A DNA stretch of 64,000 nucleotides from Apostichopus japonicus (GCF_037975245.1 NC_092561.1:1092501-1156500), one strand, 5' to 3'. Counted from the stretch's first letter, positions 52,286 to 64,000 are shown. Notes: generated by a model not told the origin, from the sequence alone. Numbers and translations are program-made.

Positions 52286-52606
52286 TTAGCACGCATGTAA
52301 CTTGACCAATGGGCGCTCGTGGTTGATGTAACCAATGAACTGTCCTGATATGTGCTGGCCGGGAGGGATGAACAGGACATCGATGGACAATAACACAGCA
52401 GTGCATGACAATGGAACAGGAATTTGATAACTATGGGGATTTTCAGGGTTATGTTCAAAGGATATGGATACTTTTTCTATTTTTGTAATAAAGGATTCCA
52501 AAACCGTCGAAGCAGCAAACATGCTACTAGATGAATTAAGTTCATCATATTCCTTATGCATTTTAAGAAAGTTTTGCAACAAATCTTTTCTGAAATATTC
52601 CAACAA
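52286..52606 (-). CDS. Possible exon or ORF of unknown identity
   Basis: A 106-codon minus frame whose first part (LLQNFLKMHKEYDELN, VLESFITKIEKVSISFEHN) is protein-like in composition, and an acceptor-like TTGGAATATTTCAG lies in front of it. I do not recognise a domain. It may be an exon, a transposon remnant or chance. Confidence 0.22.
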   Translation of the reverse strand: MLEYFRKDLLQNFLKMHKEYDELNSSSSMFAASTVLESFITKIEKVSISFEHNPENPHSYQIPVPLSCTAVLLSIDVLFIPPGQHISGQFIGYINHERPLVKLHAC

Positions 52607-52879
52607 AATCTTTAATTATTTCTCTGAATTTTCCCAGAATTGATCACATCTTTGATTTCTCTCATATTTTACAGATTTGGCTATTGATTTTGAAAAAGAT
52701 AACCTTTTTTTTGAGAATCAGCAAATTTTCATCGACCAAAATCTTCAGGGGGGCAAGTGGGGGGGGGGGGGGCAAATCGACCGTGCACACCCAACACTGT
52801 GGTTGGGGCCATGGTTTACCTTCCCCGCCTACTAAGTGCTTTTCTAATCACTACATTCTAACATGCCTACTTATACCCA

Positions 52880-53040
52880 CATACACGTTCGTGCGAATAG
52901 CAATCCTTATTGGCACGCTTTCGTGTGTAAAGTCACTGTCTATAAGCACGAGCATGTTCGTGCGAATATCGATGTTTATTGGTACGTCAACGTAACAATA
53001 ACGGTTGTTATTGGCACGTGCACGTGCCAATAGACACGAC
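52880..53040. repeat. Degenerate repeats ending in a perfect 24-bp palindrome
   Basis: GTTCGTGCGAATA...TTATTGG(C/T)ACG occurs at 52887 and again 69 bases on at 52956. A related, degenerate form is near 52250. At 53009-53032 lies the perfect palindrome TATTGGCACGTG/CACGTGCCAATA, with two CACGTG boxes and inverted CCAAT motifs. This could be the hairpin end of a foldback element or a binding-site cluster. Confidence 0.7.
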
Positions 53041-53063
53041 CTTATTCTATAGTAGCATAGCAA

Positions 53064-55428
53064 GGAGCCTAGCGCAGCAAAATAAATGGTCCTCCAAAGG
53101 CGAGGCCCAAGTCACCTTAACCCAACCAACCAACAAAGTATTCTTTACTACGTCTTTACATAATCCATTCGTTACGCCGTGTTCCAGGGTTCCATCGAAG
53201 ATTTTGTCCCTATTAATATTCTGTTTTGTCTATAATCAATCGGATAGGTATGGCTATTCTGGGAACTGGAAACTACCTGGTGATTGATATTTGATATACT
53301 CATTTCAACTCTTTGTGATTCACCACGGTCCGTGCAATGTAGGGACTTACCTTGCACAATGTATAGAAAGCTTGGCAACTCTTTTTATAGTATCTGTATA
53401 TCTGATAAATAATAAAAACAACTTTTGATAAAGTAAAGTTAAATAATGAAATATTTCAATATATATACAACACACACAAAAGTAAAATTCCATTCTATTG
53501 TACCAACTTTCTATGGACTCAAATAGGACTATGTAGGGCCTATGTCTATCAGCCATTGTAAATTACGGGTCCGGGAATTTAACGGTACTTTGACTTTGAA
53601 ATCAGGTTTCTTGTTGTTCTGCAGAAACTTGAAAAAAATTATTGCTTTGGTATGGAGTGATTTGTATGAATCCGATGGTATTCTTTCAAACAAAAGGATA
53701 TTACAAACTATGGGCATGCAAAATTGGCGGGGGTGTGATCGCATAGCCAAAGGTTAATGATTCAGACACGTAGTTCAAAGTGTTATCCAAATTTTACTTT
53801 ATTCATACATGATCAAGGTTAGGCTGTACATCAGAGTTTTTTGTACAAGTTTCAAGAAGTTTTTGCCCCAAGCATCCATAATTTTTGGATAATTTTGGTT
53901 GTCCCTGATTTTAAATTTGGCGATGCGGTATCCTCCTCAGTACAGGCCTTAATATGTTAATGTTCATCCTTTTTATATAAATTCTAAAATCAACTTGTTA
54001 TTTGAACTTAATATATACCACATAGCACCACTGGATATTGTTTTATTTTTGTCGAGGATATCTCTATTTTTGTCCAATTTTCCCAACTAGAAATGGTGTA
54101 CAGTATTGCCGAAGAGGTGACCCTTGTTACCCCCCCCCCACACCCCCCATCCATGTGCACCATACCTGACTCAAGAAAGAACTAGTCCGAATATGCTAAC
54201 CTCGATATAAATCATAGATGTATCAAACAAGTCGAGTACACCTCCCACAACCCCACTCGAAGTTCCTGGGGGATTCCATGGCTCTCAAGTGCCACCCTTT
54301 AGACGAATCATAAACGTTTCTCGTAAGCCACTCTTACCGCAAAGTAACTTTGAATATTGCATAACGTATAGAAAGTACACAGCTTTTTGAAGTATAGCTA
54401 TTTATAATTGCCAATATCTGTGTTGAATATTCAATACAATATGTACATAAATGCATGTGTGCAAATGTGCAAATGTACAGGAATAATAACATAATTAACA
54501 CTATACAATCACAAAATTATCTCATACTCCAAACTATATATACATCCTTTAATCCAGGGTTGTCCAACCTATGGCCCACGGGCCACAGTCCGGCCCGGCG
54601 CAGGGTTGCGTCCGGCCCGCCAGAGATGCTCTACGGTGCGAAATTTTAGTGAGCAGATTTATTGATAACAATCTGAAGCTATATAATCAATCATTAGAAC
54701 CTTTTTGGTCCAAAAAACTGCATACAGGTAAGTTTGTTAGACACTCTCTCAGCGGACGGGGGTGGGGGGGGGGGGATATCACGGAGTATCACGAGTTCCT
54801 CCAATTTTGCATGCAAGAGTGAATTAAAGTGTTTTAACTAATCGCAGTATAGCCAGTCAGGCCTTTGTTTGTATATGCTCAACTATTTCAAGAATAGTGT
54901 ATAGCCTAAACCTTTCAAGACTTAAGCAACGTATTATTGTTAAAAACAAAACAAAAGTAGTATTTTTTGCTTCCTTTGATAATCGCTCAAGCAGATAGTC
55001 ATACGCTGAGCTTTATGACGTCAATGACTTGTATGGTAAAACAGGCGCTTAATTAGTGTTCGGAGGGAAAAGCCAAATTTTGTCCCCATTTTAAGGGACT
55101 CTATGTTTGCTTATACAACGCTCGTATTGATATAAATTTTCATGACCGCATAAAGGCTCTATCATCCCCTCAGGTTGGTGATGGGGATTGGGTTTACAAA
55201 GCGTGACTGACGTCCGTTGTGGTCGACCTCCCGTTAGGCTCACCCCCCCCCCCCATTTGAGAAATTCCTGTTTCGGTAGGGGGTGAGATAAAAAACGGTG
55301 CTATCATTTCCATCAATATAGCTAACTCGGTATTTAATTTACAAGACTGCGTGCGTGTTATAACTAATGTAGCCATGTGGAAGAAAGTTGGGGTAGGGAC
55401 TGGCGATGACACGTGCCCCCCCCCCAAA
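53064..55428. other. Intergenic, no gene seen
   Basis: No supported coding sequence. At about 54556-54650 the sequence CAGGGTTGTCCAACCTATGG followed by CGGCCCG-type repeats looks like one end of a hAT-type DNA transposon; the other end was not found. Confidence 0.4.
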
Positions 55429-55716
55429 GGCGCGTAGCCGAGGGAGGCGAAGGGGTCAGCCGCCCCCCCCCCTTGAGCATATTTTTAAAATTTTTTTTTA
55501 AAGTTTTTATGATATCGCTAGTATTTTCAAAAGAGAAAATGCTAAGATGCAACTGTCAAGGTCTGGGAAGTGCCATTTCCAGCGATCTGGCAGGCATTTT
55601 CAGCCAAAATGTTCTTGTACGCTTCGCGCCAAATATGGTGGCGCTACGCTTAGATAGTTTGCAATGCCGAATCTACAGTTTCGCCCCTCCCTTGGCAAAT
55701 TCCTGGTTACACGCCT
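55429..55716 (-). mobile_element. Diverged relative of the hAT-like MITE (family M2, copy 2)
   Basis: In reverse complement it shares with 30465-30818 the blocks ATCTAAGCG, AGCGCCACCA, TTGGCGCG and AGATCGC-GGAAATG in the same order and spacing. Its ends AGGCGTGTAACC and AGGCGCGTAGCC form a short inverted repeat. Target duplication is not clear. Confidence 0.65.
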
Positions 55717-56163
55717 GCCCCCACCCCCCCCTCCCAATGGCCATGTATATATCAACACACATCAAACATTTTCAAATACATAATTATGATACCAGCTGAT
55801 CAAATGTGGGAAATATACGTACATATCCTATGTTTCTATATTGACCAAAAAGGAGATGTTGTGTTTTCATTAAAGGCAACAATCAAGATACCCACGACGC
55901 ACGGAACTTTGACTAAAAATATCAATAACTGAACCGAAGTTAACTTTTTCAAAGAAATCTCGTTCTATGTATAATTTTTAGTCTTGTCCATTACGTCCCT
56001 GAATATTTCAGCAGGGCGGGGGGGGGGGGGGGCTTTCTCTTCTCCCCCTTTAAACTCTGTTGTACCCTGCAAACTAAGATTGTTCTACTGACATTATCAA
56101 CGATTGACTGGACATTTGAAACGGAAATTCAATAACTTCTTTAGCCACTACATAATTAATGAA

Positions 56164-57504
56164 CTAGATATAACCATCGGTGGATAGGCTAGACATTTTC
56201 GTGCTAACTATTGTAGCTTGCGAACATGTAGAAGTCTTCTTAATATTCTTTCTAGTGTTACGCTTTGTTATGAAAATGACAATTACTAAACAACCAATGA
56301 ATATGATCATAAGTAGGAACAGAAGTGCCAGACTTATCCAGACGACAGGCTTGCTTGTTGATGATTGGCTACCCACAGGACAGATGGAATCTTCAGTAAT
56401 GTCGGTCAGGGCTTTTGCTCTTAGTTCAGCCGGTTCTTGACACTGTGTAAACGAGTATGGAATGCAATTTGTTCTCCCAAGTTGTAACATCCACTCTCTC
56501 AACCATATAATGTCACAGCCACAAGATAGATAGTTGAATGAAAGGCAAATACCGGAAATGGGTGGCATAAAGTCCAGCATCCCTTGCCCGAGAGTGGTTA
56601 AGGAATTTCCAGATAAGTCTATATACTGCAGTTCGTTCTGAGTACTAAATGCAGATGGATGTATACTGGTTAATCCGTTCCACTCTAGATGGATCTCCCG
56701 TAATCTTGCATTGCTCGATAGCATTTTGTCATCTATGTAACTGATGTGGTTATAGCCAACATATATGATTTCCAGATTAGGTAAATTTCGCAAGACGGAC
56801 TCTCGTAATCTGGTGATATTTTTATATTCTAAATTGAGGTATTTCAAACTGGTGGTTTCTTTATACACAGCAGTCGCTTGATTTTGGAACAAAGTTTCGT
56901 TGAAACTCATCGATGTGTCACCTAGGTGTAATCTCTCTAAGGATTGAAAAGAAAGAAAAAATCCCGCCTCCAACTTGAGATCACTATTGCTTTGAAGGTC
57001 AAGTTCAGAAACTTCGTTCATTTGCCCAAGGGAATAACTTCCAAAACTCAACAGATTGTTTCCATAAAGTTCAATTTTTGTCAGCATATTATTCGATAAT
57101 GCTTTGTCTTCGATTATCGAAAGGTGACTGTTGTAAGTTATGCTTACATGTCGAAGTTTTTGTAAATAGTTAAGATCAGTGTTACGCAACATGGAGATGT
57201 TCGTATCTGAAATATCCAGGAATGTCGTCTCTACTGGCAGATCGATCGGAACTCGGTGTAGATCGGATCCGGTACAATGAGCTATGACATCATCATTCTC
57301 TTCGTAACAGTAACATGATACAGGGCAGTCATATGATATTATGTCTTCAGACGGTGAGTTTGTGGTCGCTGATTGGACTCCTAATTCCTGCGTTGTTAAG
57401 GAACAAATCACCAGAGAGTATATGACCAGTAATAGATGGGAAGGACCAATCATCGCGGAACAGTACATAACGCAGAGGAGACCAATAATCGATGAACTGG
57501 ACAT
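56164..57504 (-). CDS. Intronless leucine-rich-repeat transmembrane protein
   Basis: A single 446-codon frame from ATG 57504 to TAA 56164. Order: hydrophobic N-terminus (about residues 5-36, signal peptide), LRRNT cysteine cap (CPVSCYC...C, Cys60/64/66/77), about eight LRRs (for example LDISDTNISML, YLNLEYKNITRL, IYVGYNHISYI, YIDLSGNSLTTL), LRRCT cap (LSCGCDIIWLREWM with two later Cys), one transmembrane helix (about 387-413) and a basic 33-residue cytoplasmic tail ending DGYI. There is no TIR, Ig or kinase domain. Such proteins act as cell-surface recognition or adhesion receptors (family knowledge); the ligand is unknown. Intronless LRR receptor genes are common in echinoderm immune-type families. 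It could also be a neuronal-type LRR protein. Confidence 0.88.
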   Translation of the reverse strand: MSSSSIIGLLCVMYCSAMIGPSHLLLVIYSLVICSLTTQELGVQSATTNSPSEDIISYDCPVSCYCYEENDDVIAHCTGSDLHRVPIDLPVETTFLDISDTNISMLRNTDLNYLQKLRHVSITYNSHLSIIEDKALSNNMLTKIELYGNNLLSFGSYSLGQMNEVSELDLQSNSDLKLEAGFFLSFQSLERLHLGDTSMSFNETLFQNQATAVYKETTSLKYLNLEYKNITRLRESVLRNLPNLEIIYVGYNHISYIDDKMLSSNARLREIHLEWNGLTSIHPSAFSTQNELQYIDLSGNSLTTLGQGMLDFMPPISGICLSFNYLSCGCDIIWLREWMLQLGRTNCIPYSFTQCQEPAELRAKALTDITEDSICPVGSQSSTSKPVVWISLALLFLLMIIFIGCLVIVIFITKRNTRKNIKKTSTCSQATIVSTKMSSLSTDGYI

Positions 57505-57754
57505 ACAGGATACCGATAAATCTGTACGGATTACAACAAAGCAAACTTATTAGTGTTCAATAAAAAAATGACAAAAACATATTCGGAGAGTTTTATTTGA
57601 ACAATATCGTAAGAGTGATGCATATTAATATATAACTCACATCTCAAGGGTGGATGGAGGGGTAGGAGGGGATGGGGTCATTCCTCGATAAAGGAACATG
57701 TCGACTCTAAACGTAAGCAGTATTGGCTCAAATTTATGCAAGAAAGATTCCCTA

Positions 57755-58315
<561 letters not shown>

Positions 58316-59936
58316 ATAGTGGCACAAAATGGACAGACGGTCATTTGTCGAAGCTTTTTGAGTTGATTTTATGGTTTGTCCTTTGAATTTCCCTCCTGCC
58401 CCCCCCCCCCACCCTTGCCGCTAGATTGAAGCCTCCTTTGACGCTCTTGGTTATTTATTAATATACTATAAGAAGCATGTAAACCTTACCTCACGTGGTT
58501 GGTGTGTAGAAGCTATAAGCTGACCGTTTCTGACCGTTTCTGACCGTTTCTGTCCGTTATCAACAGAACGGTAGTCTGGCGTTCTTGATTAACCAACTGC
58601 ACTGTATTGTTCAAAAAGCATGAAAATTGTGTTTCAAGTACTAATATATAGATATATATAAACATACAACCAGCACCGTAGATTATATCTGCGTCTTTGT
58701 ATAGGCCCATATGAATAATATGAACTATAGCCTTTCCGAATTAACGTAACGCATCGCTAAACTTGCAATAAACCTATAGTTTGTTTTTGGCAAAATAGCG
58801 AAGACAATGGGTTGCATATTTTCAGGAAAGAAAAGCAAAAAATTTGTAAAAATTGGTGAATTCTACATGAACTCTGTACCGTATACTTGAAACAGAGGAC
58901 ACGTGCAACACGTGCCTGGGTATAAACGTGGCTTTTGTCCCTTGGGCACGAAATGTAGAAAACAATAAAATATGATTATAAGTATATAGTTGAATTAGTT
59001 TCAAGTGGATTGTATATTTAATTTAGGTCTATTGTAAGGTGTAAGCCTATATAAGGTGTATGGCGCTTGGTTGTGTTAATAACTTCGTTTGAAGTTTTGT
59101 GTCCATGTTTGGAAAGGGGAAAGGGGAAAAGGGAGAGGAGGAGGGTGGGGGTAAACCCCCCACCCGCTGTGTCCGCGCCTAAGTTTTAGTCAAATCAATC
59201 AGGCTATTCATCAAAATAAGAACAGGACCGGTGGAATCTGGCGGAGAGGGGGGAAGGGGGAAGGTGTATGTGAGGGGCAGTAGAACACTAAACTTTGATA
59301 AATATATCCTCCGCGCTTTCCGCACACCCATTGAATATTCTCTTTAAACGAAGGAGCACGTTTCCGTTACATTACGCCCACCCCACCCACCCACCCCCCC
59401 CCCCCTTAAGTTCTTAAGAAAAGGAGACTTTCTAATTAAGCCACGCGGGCGAAATGTTTCATTACAAATAAATGGAAAACATGATTCATTTGATTTTCAT
59501 ATTGGAGCTAATTGATTAGATTGGGCAATTATAATGTCAGTTTCATAAAACTGGAAGGAAGGGTAGGGAGAAAGGGGCACATGTTCCATACATGTGCCCT
59601 TGACTCCGCCGCCCTGTGTATATAAAACAACATGTAAAAAGAAAATCGAATATCTTTAAAAGTGGTTGTTTGATTATTAAAAGCCGGACGTAAATAAACA
59701 ACTTAATAATATAAATTGTTGGAGAATTGTTTTGTGTGTGTGTGTTTCTTTTGCTTGTGTGTCTTCCATCGCTTCTGCTTATTTCCCCTAAGCCACCACC
59801 CCCCCCCCCGCCCCCTCCATTTCCTAGCTTGTTAAATTATGTACGCGATGTGATCATGTTGAACTGGAAAGAAAACGAAACTGAAAATTTAAGATGAAAA
59901 TTTAATAGTCAAACTAAATTTGACATAAATTCTTAC
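58316..59936. other. Intergenic, no gene seen
   Basis: Includes a short tandem of TGACCGTTTC (three to four units near 58520-58556) and G/C-tract-rich DNA around 59120-59400. No supported coding sequence. Confidence 0.45.
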
Positions 59937-60057
59937 CTCATCGTTGTTCATATTTATCCCTTAGCCATTCTTTCAGCCAAAACGGGGTAATGCTCCATTT
60001 TTCCAAGTTTCTGATTGTTCTATTGTTAACATTGTTTTCCAAGAATAAAAATTTCTT
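59937..60057 (-). CDS. Possible exon of unknown gene
   Basis: Acceptor TCCTATACAG, then an open frame of 39 codons reading KFLFLENNVNNRTIRNLEKW and TPFWLKEWLRDKYEQR, then TGA, one base before a GATGAG|GTAAGA donor. The composition is protein-like, but the stop beside a donor is odd. It could be a terminal exon, or an upstream exon of the LRR gene in which the frame is untranslated. No domain recognised. Confidence 0.25.
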
Positions 60058-61281
60058 CTGTATAGGAGGAACAAAGAAATAAAAAACAATTAATTTAAAA
60101 ACAAAATTGATACAGATAATTCCTGTTCAAGTATTAAAACAGAAACTCAAGTAAATTATAAAAAAGACAAAAAATAAATAAATGAAGAAGAAGAAGAATA
60201 AAAAATAAGAAAAAAACAAAACAAACCAAAGATATTAAAACTTTTAATACTGATTTATATACTATTCAATATGAATTGAATGATATTAAAACTGAATTGT
60301 ATTATTGGAAATAGGAGCGTGTCCTTTCTGGAGAGAGGAGGACAGAATATTGTTCAGACCAACACAGTACAAGGCAATAATTATCCAACAAGAGGGAAAC
60401 GACTTTTAGCAAACATATTCCAATCAAAATGTGATCATTCCAAAAGACTGCAATATTTGAGTGGAGTTACCGTTTATTATATAAAGCTTTGTTTCAAAGT
60501 TTAGTTGTGACTTGCTGATCTCTTATTATTTCTCTATAATCTTTGCTGGACTTGATCTTGAATCATAAAGCCACAAATGTGCAAAAGCCGTAAGGGAAAA
60601 TTCGCGCCCTCTACTTATTGCTTTATTTACAATAGCGCTCGAAACGAACGATTAAAACAGGAAGGAGTTGAATCGTCCCTCCCTCCAATGATCGTCCCCG
60701 TACGATATGTAATCACTCAGTCTGACTGTATATCTCTATACATGTATGTCGTGACTTATATTATTATTAATATATGGTGGACTGAAAATCACACATCATA
60801 ATGCACTGTATCCTGCTACTGAATTGCCGGGGATACATGTGACAGTTTGTACTGCTATACGCCGGTGTGGCTCGGCTTGGTCACTTCGGACCGTTATCTT
60901 TATGCACTGAGAAGATTACACACGTGGAAGCCTTTAATATGTATTAAAGATGAACTACGATCGTTAAATTGTCGCCATGAATCAGTCTAAGGAACCTATA
61001 GTACACAATATATTATGATGTTTTCAAGATGAAGCAAACTTTTTGGTCTTTGGTCAAAGTCGGAAATTAAAAGCAACTGTATAGATAAAATAAAGACAGT
61101 GAAGTTAATATTGCGATTCTGAATCTCCTTGTCCTTGATAATATCTTTTCACCGACAATGGTCTTTGAAGAACTGTGACGATGCATTGATTTTTTTATTT
61201 TTTTATTTATTTATTTTTTTATTTTGACCGGAATCAAATATTCTGCTCGTTGTATTATATTATATACTACAAAGACCTGGG

Positions 61282-61312
<31 letters not shown>

Positions 61313-61841
61313 TGATTGATGATGTGAAAGAGGAACACTTTTTCTCATAATCTCAGCGGAATTGGGCTTGCTACGGGGTTTGGAATATTTATAATTTGTT
61401 AAGCCGGTGGTATCCCTGGGTGTAATATCACAAACGCTTGTTCACCTTTCAAAACATATATATATAACGACATCATTTGGCGGGTAAAATGTACCGGATT
61501 TTTTGTATGGTTATTAACCTACAAATGGTTTGCCTATTCTGTGGATTCATTGCAGTATACTGTAAGTTCAAATTATTACATATTTTCTGTGTGGTTATTG
61601 TATGTCGGCCTACTGTATGAATCTGTCTGATGTTATGTAAATAATAATGTAAATTATTACATATATATGTATATATATATATATGAACAAATCAATATAT
61701 GAATATAGATATATACACGCTAGATAAGTGTAAGTTGCATTGATGGAATTAAAACCAAATAAACCATGACTATACAGGAAGCGGATTAAGGAGCAAAGAA
61801 CGGATTATATATGCTTGTAGAACTGATAGTTATTAAGGGGT
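60058..61841. other. Intergenic, simple-sequence rich
   Basis: A-rich stretch at 60150-60240 and TA runs near 61285 and 61660. No coding sequence supported. Confidence 0.45.
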
Positions 61842-62246
61842 CCCGAGTCTATGTTGAGGCCGGTGATGTGAGACTTATAATACGAAAGATCCAATCGATT
61901 TCTTTACGTTTACGTTCAGTAGCTGATTTGAAGTTCGAGGCAACTGAAATACATTTAACGTTTTTGAGAGAATGACTATGAAGGTTGAAATGTTCGGAAA
62001 CTGTGAATCCTGCAAAATTATCACGAATAGATTTTTTTGTGATTATTAAAACGTAAGCGGAAACCGGGAGCCTGTTTCACCTACATAATTGCCCTCTTTG
62101 CAAAGTACACAGTAGAAAATGTAAATAACATTAATAGAATCACAAGAGAGGGAAGGGGGTCTTAGACTAAAGTCAACATTGGGAATCTTGACCACGGTGC
62201 CTGGGGTAATATGGGGGCATATTTGGCATCGAGGTTTACCGCAAGG
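61842..62246 (-). pseudogene. Penelope-like GIY-YIG relic with frameshift
   Basis: The minus strand from 62246 encodes GKPRCQICPHITPGT and then INVIYIFYCVLCKEGNYVGE, the Cys-rich segment and GIY-YIG core of a Penelope-like element. After ETG the frame breaks near 62060 and continues in another frame with LRFNNHKKSIRDN, FTVSEHFNLHSHS and KEIDWIFRI. An in-frame stop lies near the end. It belongs to a different lineage from the fragment at 44 kb (different linker and core residues). Inactive. Confidence 0.8.
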
Positions 62247-62586
62247 TTAATTGCCTGCGGAGGTGGAAACTGAATGGGGGAGTCTGGAGGAAGTGAGTAG
62301 AAATTTAAGGTTGGGGGGTTGACGAAATGCTAGCGATATCGATCGGAGTCTGAGTTATTTCGGGTATAATGGGAGGATTACACTACTTTAGGCGGTTACG
62401 CATACAATGGAAGTTATATTATTATACAAAACAAAACCTATCAAACCTAACCCCTAAAACACTGATCCATCCTACCGACTGTAACCACGACTTCAAGTTT
62501 CCTTAATATTCGGTTCGTATCCCGTAATGTTAACAATTCCCGAACGTTTCCTTATAAATTGAACAATATTGAAGTATAATATTTAA

Positions 62587-62725
62587 TCAATGTTGGTCGA
62601 AATGACCAGCAAGGTTGGGCGAAATGACCATACTGGTTGGGCAAAATGACCAATGAGGGTTGGGCGAACTGGTAATGTTAGACGAAATGGCAGTTGGGCG
62701 AAATGGTTGTTGGGCGAAGTGACCA
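62587..62725. repeat. Irregular tandem repeat GGTTGGGCGAAATGACCA
   Basis: About seven imperfect copies of an 18-20-bp motif with variable spacing, ending beside a family A tRNA-derived repeat. Confidence 0.75.
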
Positions 62726-62730
62726 GCTTC

Positions 62731-62894
62731 CGTTTCGAACCTCTGGACATACAATCAGCGTCCATAGCATAGTGGGTAGGGTGTCCGCATATAAAGCGGG
62801 AGGCCCGGGTTCGAATCCCGGTGGAGGCTGGAAGTTTTTTCACTGTTCTGGATTTTCCAACTCATTACGTTTTCAATTATATATATATAGATAT

Positions 62895-62934
<40 letters not shown>

Positions 62935-62935
62935 A
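62731..62935 (+). mobile_element. tRNA-derived repeat family A, partial copy with (TA)n
   Basis: Contains TAGCATAGTGGGTAGG (A-box region), GGTTCGAATCC (B box) and the family tail CACTGTTCTGGATTTTCC, then an imperfect (TA)n tract. Confidence 0.8.
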
Positions 62936-63052
62936 TTGATTGATTTATTTATTTATGTGTGTGTATGTGTGTGTGTGGGTGTGTGTACTTAATGAGTAAG
63001 TAGTTACTTTGATGCTCATGAACAAACAATCAAATCACAACATTGTTTTCAG

Positions 63053-63706
63053 GTGATGGGTCAGTTTGCTACATGCGTACCAGTGATGTTTCAGACGCAG
63101 ACACCAGTCTAACATCTATAATTACCAAAGTTAATTGCGAGGTATCAAATGACTCGAACCATGTCATTCGATTTGATACCGAAGTCGATGTCTCCCTCTC
63201 TGGTAAGCGAATATTTATTGAAATGTGTCAGAACGTTTTTCTTTTTCAAAGAAAAAATAATCAGCTTTTTTTTATAACGATTACAACATTGATAACAATT
63301 TGAAAAGCACTGATCCAGCTCCGTCAGCATTCATCATCATCAGCCTTAGCAACCAGCCACAAAATCCCATTTGAAAATTTAGGTCATAACTTACACGCTA
63401 GTATATAAAGACCCCCCCCCCCCGGCCCCACCCATACCCAATTAGAATTCAGTCTGGCAACTAGGTCACGTCACTAAAGGATTTGCGATTTGGATATACA
63501 CAACGCCTTTGTTCTTTCCTCACACACCAAATATAGAGTTGTTAAAGATGTTTGATCCTTCAAATGATAACACCATCGTACCAACCGGGGATGTCATCGG
63601 TTCTACCCAAACCGCCATCAAGTCTACCAATGACGTCATCGATACTACACAGAAAGTTTTACAATCTACATCCCAGGAGGATTCCACAACACCAATCAAC
63701 CAGTAG
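63053..63706 (+). CDS. Two 3' exons of a putative cell-surface protein (partial)
   Basis: Exon 63053-63202 follows TTGTTTTCAG and ends at CTG|GTAAGC, phase 1 at both ends. Exon 63537-63706 follows AAATATAG and joins in phase 1, ending in TAG. The first exon reads SVCYMRTSDVSDADTSLTSI and VNCEVSNDSNHV, resembling the end of an immunoglobulin-like domain (NCEVSN). The second is Ser/Thr/Asp-rich, like a stalk. No transmembrane segment is visible before the stop, so the form would be secreted, or the last exon is alternative. Upstream exons were not identified. Identity is uncertain. Confidence 0.35.
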
Positions 63707-63801
63707 TGTGTATTACAAGACAATGAAACAACACAAGGTAGGCCTATATCATGCTTAGGATTATGTATACTGCTTGCAGCACGAGAAATTACAACTTTTA
63801 A

Positions 63802-64000
63802 GGTCTGCTGTATAGACCCCAACTATAGCACGCTATCATGGAAAAAGTTTCTGGAGAGAACGTAAACGACCTGCCTTGGTCGTAAAATGACCTCTTTTTA
63901 CCAATTAGTCTGCAGTGCCTGCCACATATGTTTTCTTGTATGAGGGTCTTTGTGTGAACGCTGTATGATTAACTACACTGTAGACATGAACATATATCCA
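63802..64000 (-). mobile_element. MITE family M1, copy 3 (cut by window end)
   Basis: Begins after TTAA with GGTCTGCTGTATAGACCCC and matches the reverse complement of the right half of copy 2, including GACCTGCCTTGGTCGTAAAA. It continues beyond the window. Confidence 0.85.

Overview
The window is nuclear DNA from an animal. Genes have GT-AG introns and lie far apart in AT-rich DNA with many microsatellites and G/C homopolymers. L2/CR1-type and Penelope-type retroelements, tRNA-derived SINEs and MITEs are present. The gene set, an intronless leucine-rich-repeat receptor and the repeats suggest an invertebrate deuterostome, possibly an echinoderm; that is inference, since nothing in the window fixes the species.

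Layout. (1) 2.3-6.7 kb, minus: a small three-exon candidate gene I do not recognise. (2) 11.1-16.2 kb, minus: a complete four-exon CCDC34 orthologue. (3) 19.7-24.3 kb, plus: a complete seven-exon IBA57 gene (mitochondrial Fe-S cluster assembly), arranged head-to-head with CCDC34. (4) 27.0-49.6 kb, minus: the most unusual locus. Six constant exons encode a nucleoplasmin-like (NPL) domain and an acidic linker. Five separate terminal exons follow, each coding three or four C2H2 zinc fingers and its own stop codon. Every internal junction is phase 1, so the constant part can be spliced in frame to any of the five, giving predicted proteins of 468, 436, 424, 442 and 444 aa. This resembles insect lola or mod(mdg4), with an NPL domain in place of BTB. 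(5) 56.2-57.5 kb, minus: an intronless LRR transmembrane protein. (6) 63.0-63.7 kb, plus: two phase-matched exons that look like part of a cell-surface protein.

Mobile DNA. A Penelope-like GIY-YIG fragment with a hammerhead-ribozyme-like motif fills most of one intron of the NPL-ZnF gene, and a second Penelope relic lies at 62 kb. There are four L2/CR1-like 3' ends or reverse-transcriptase fragments, two tRNA-derived repeat families (one as a 365-bp tandem dimer), a TTAA-flanked MITE family with long inverted repeats (three copies), and a hAT-like MITE with an 8-bp target duplication plus a diverged relative.

Exon borders were read by hand from splice consensus and reading frame. No transcript or database search was available.
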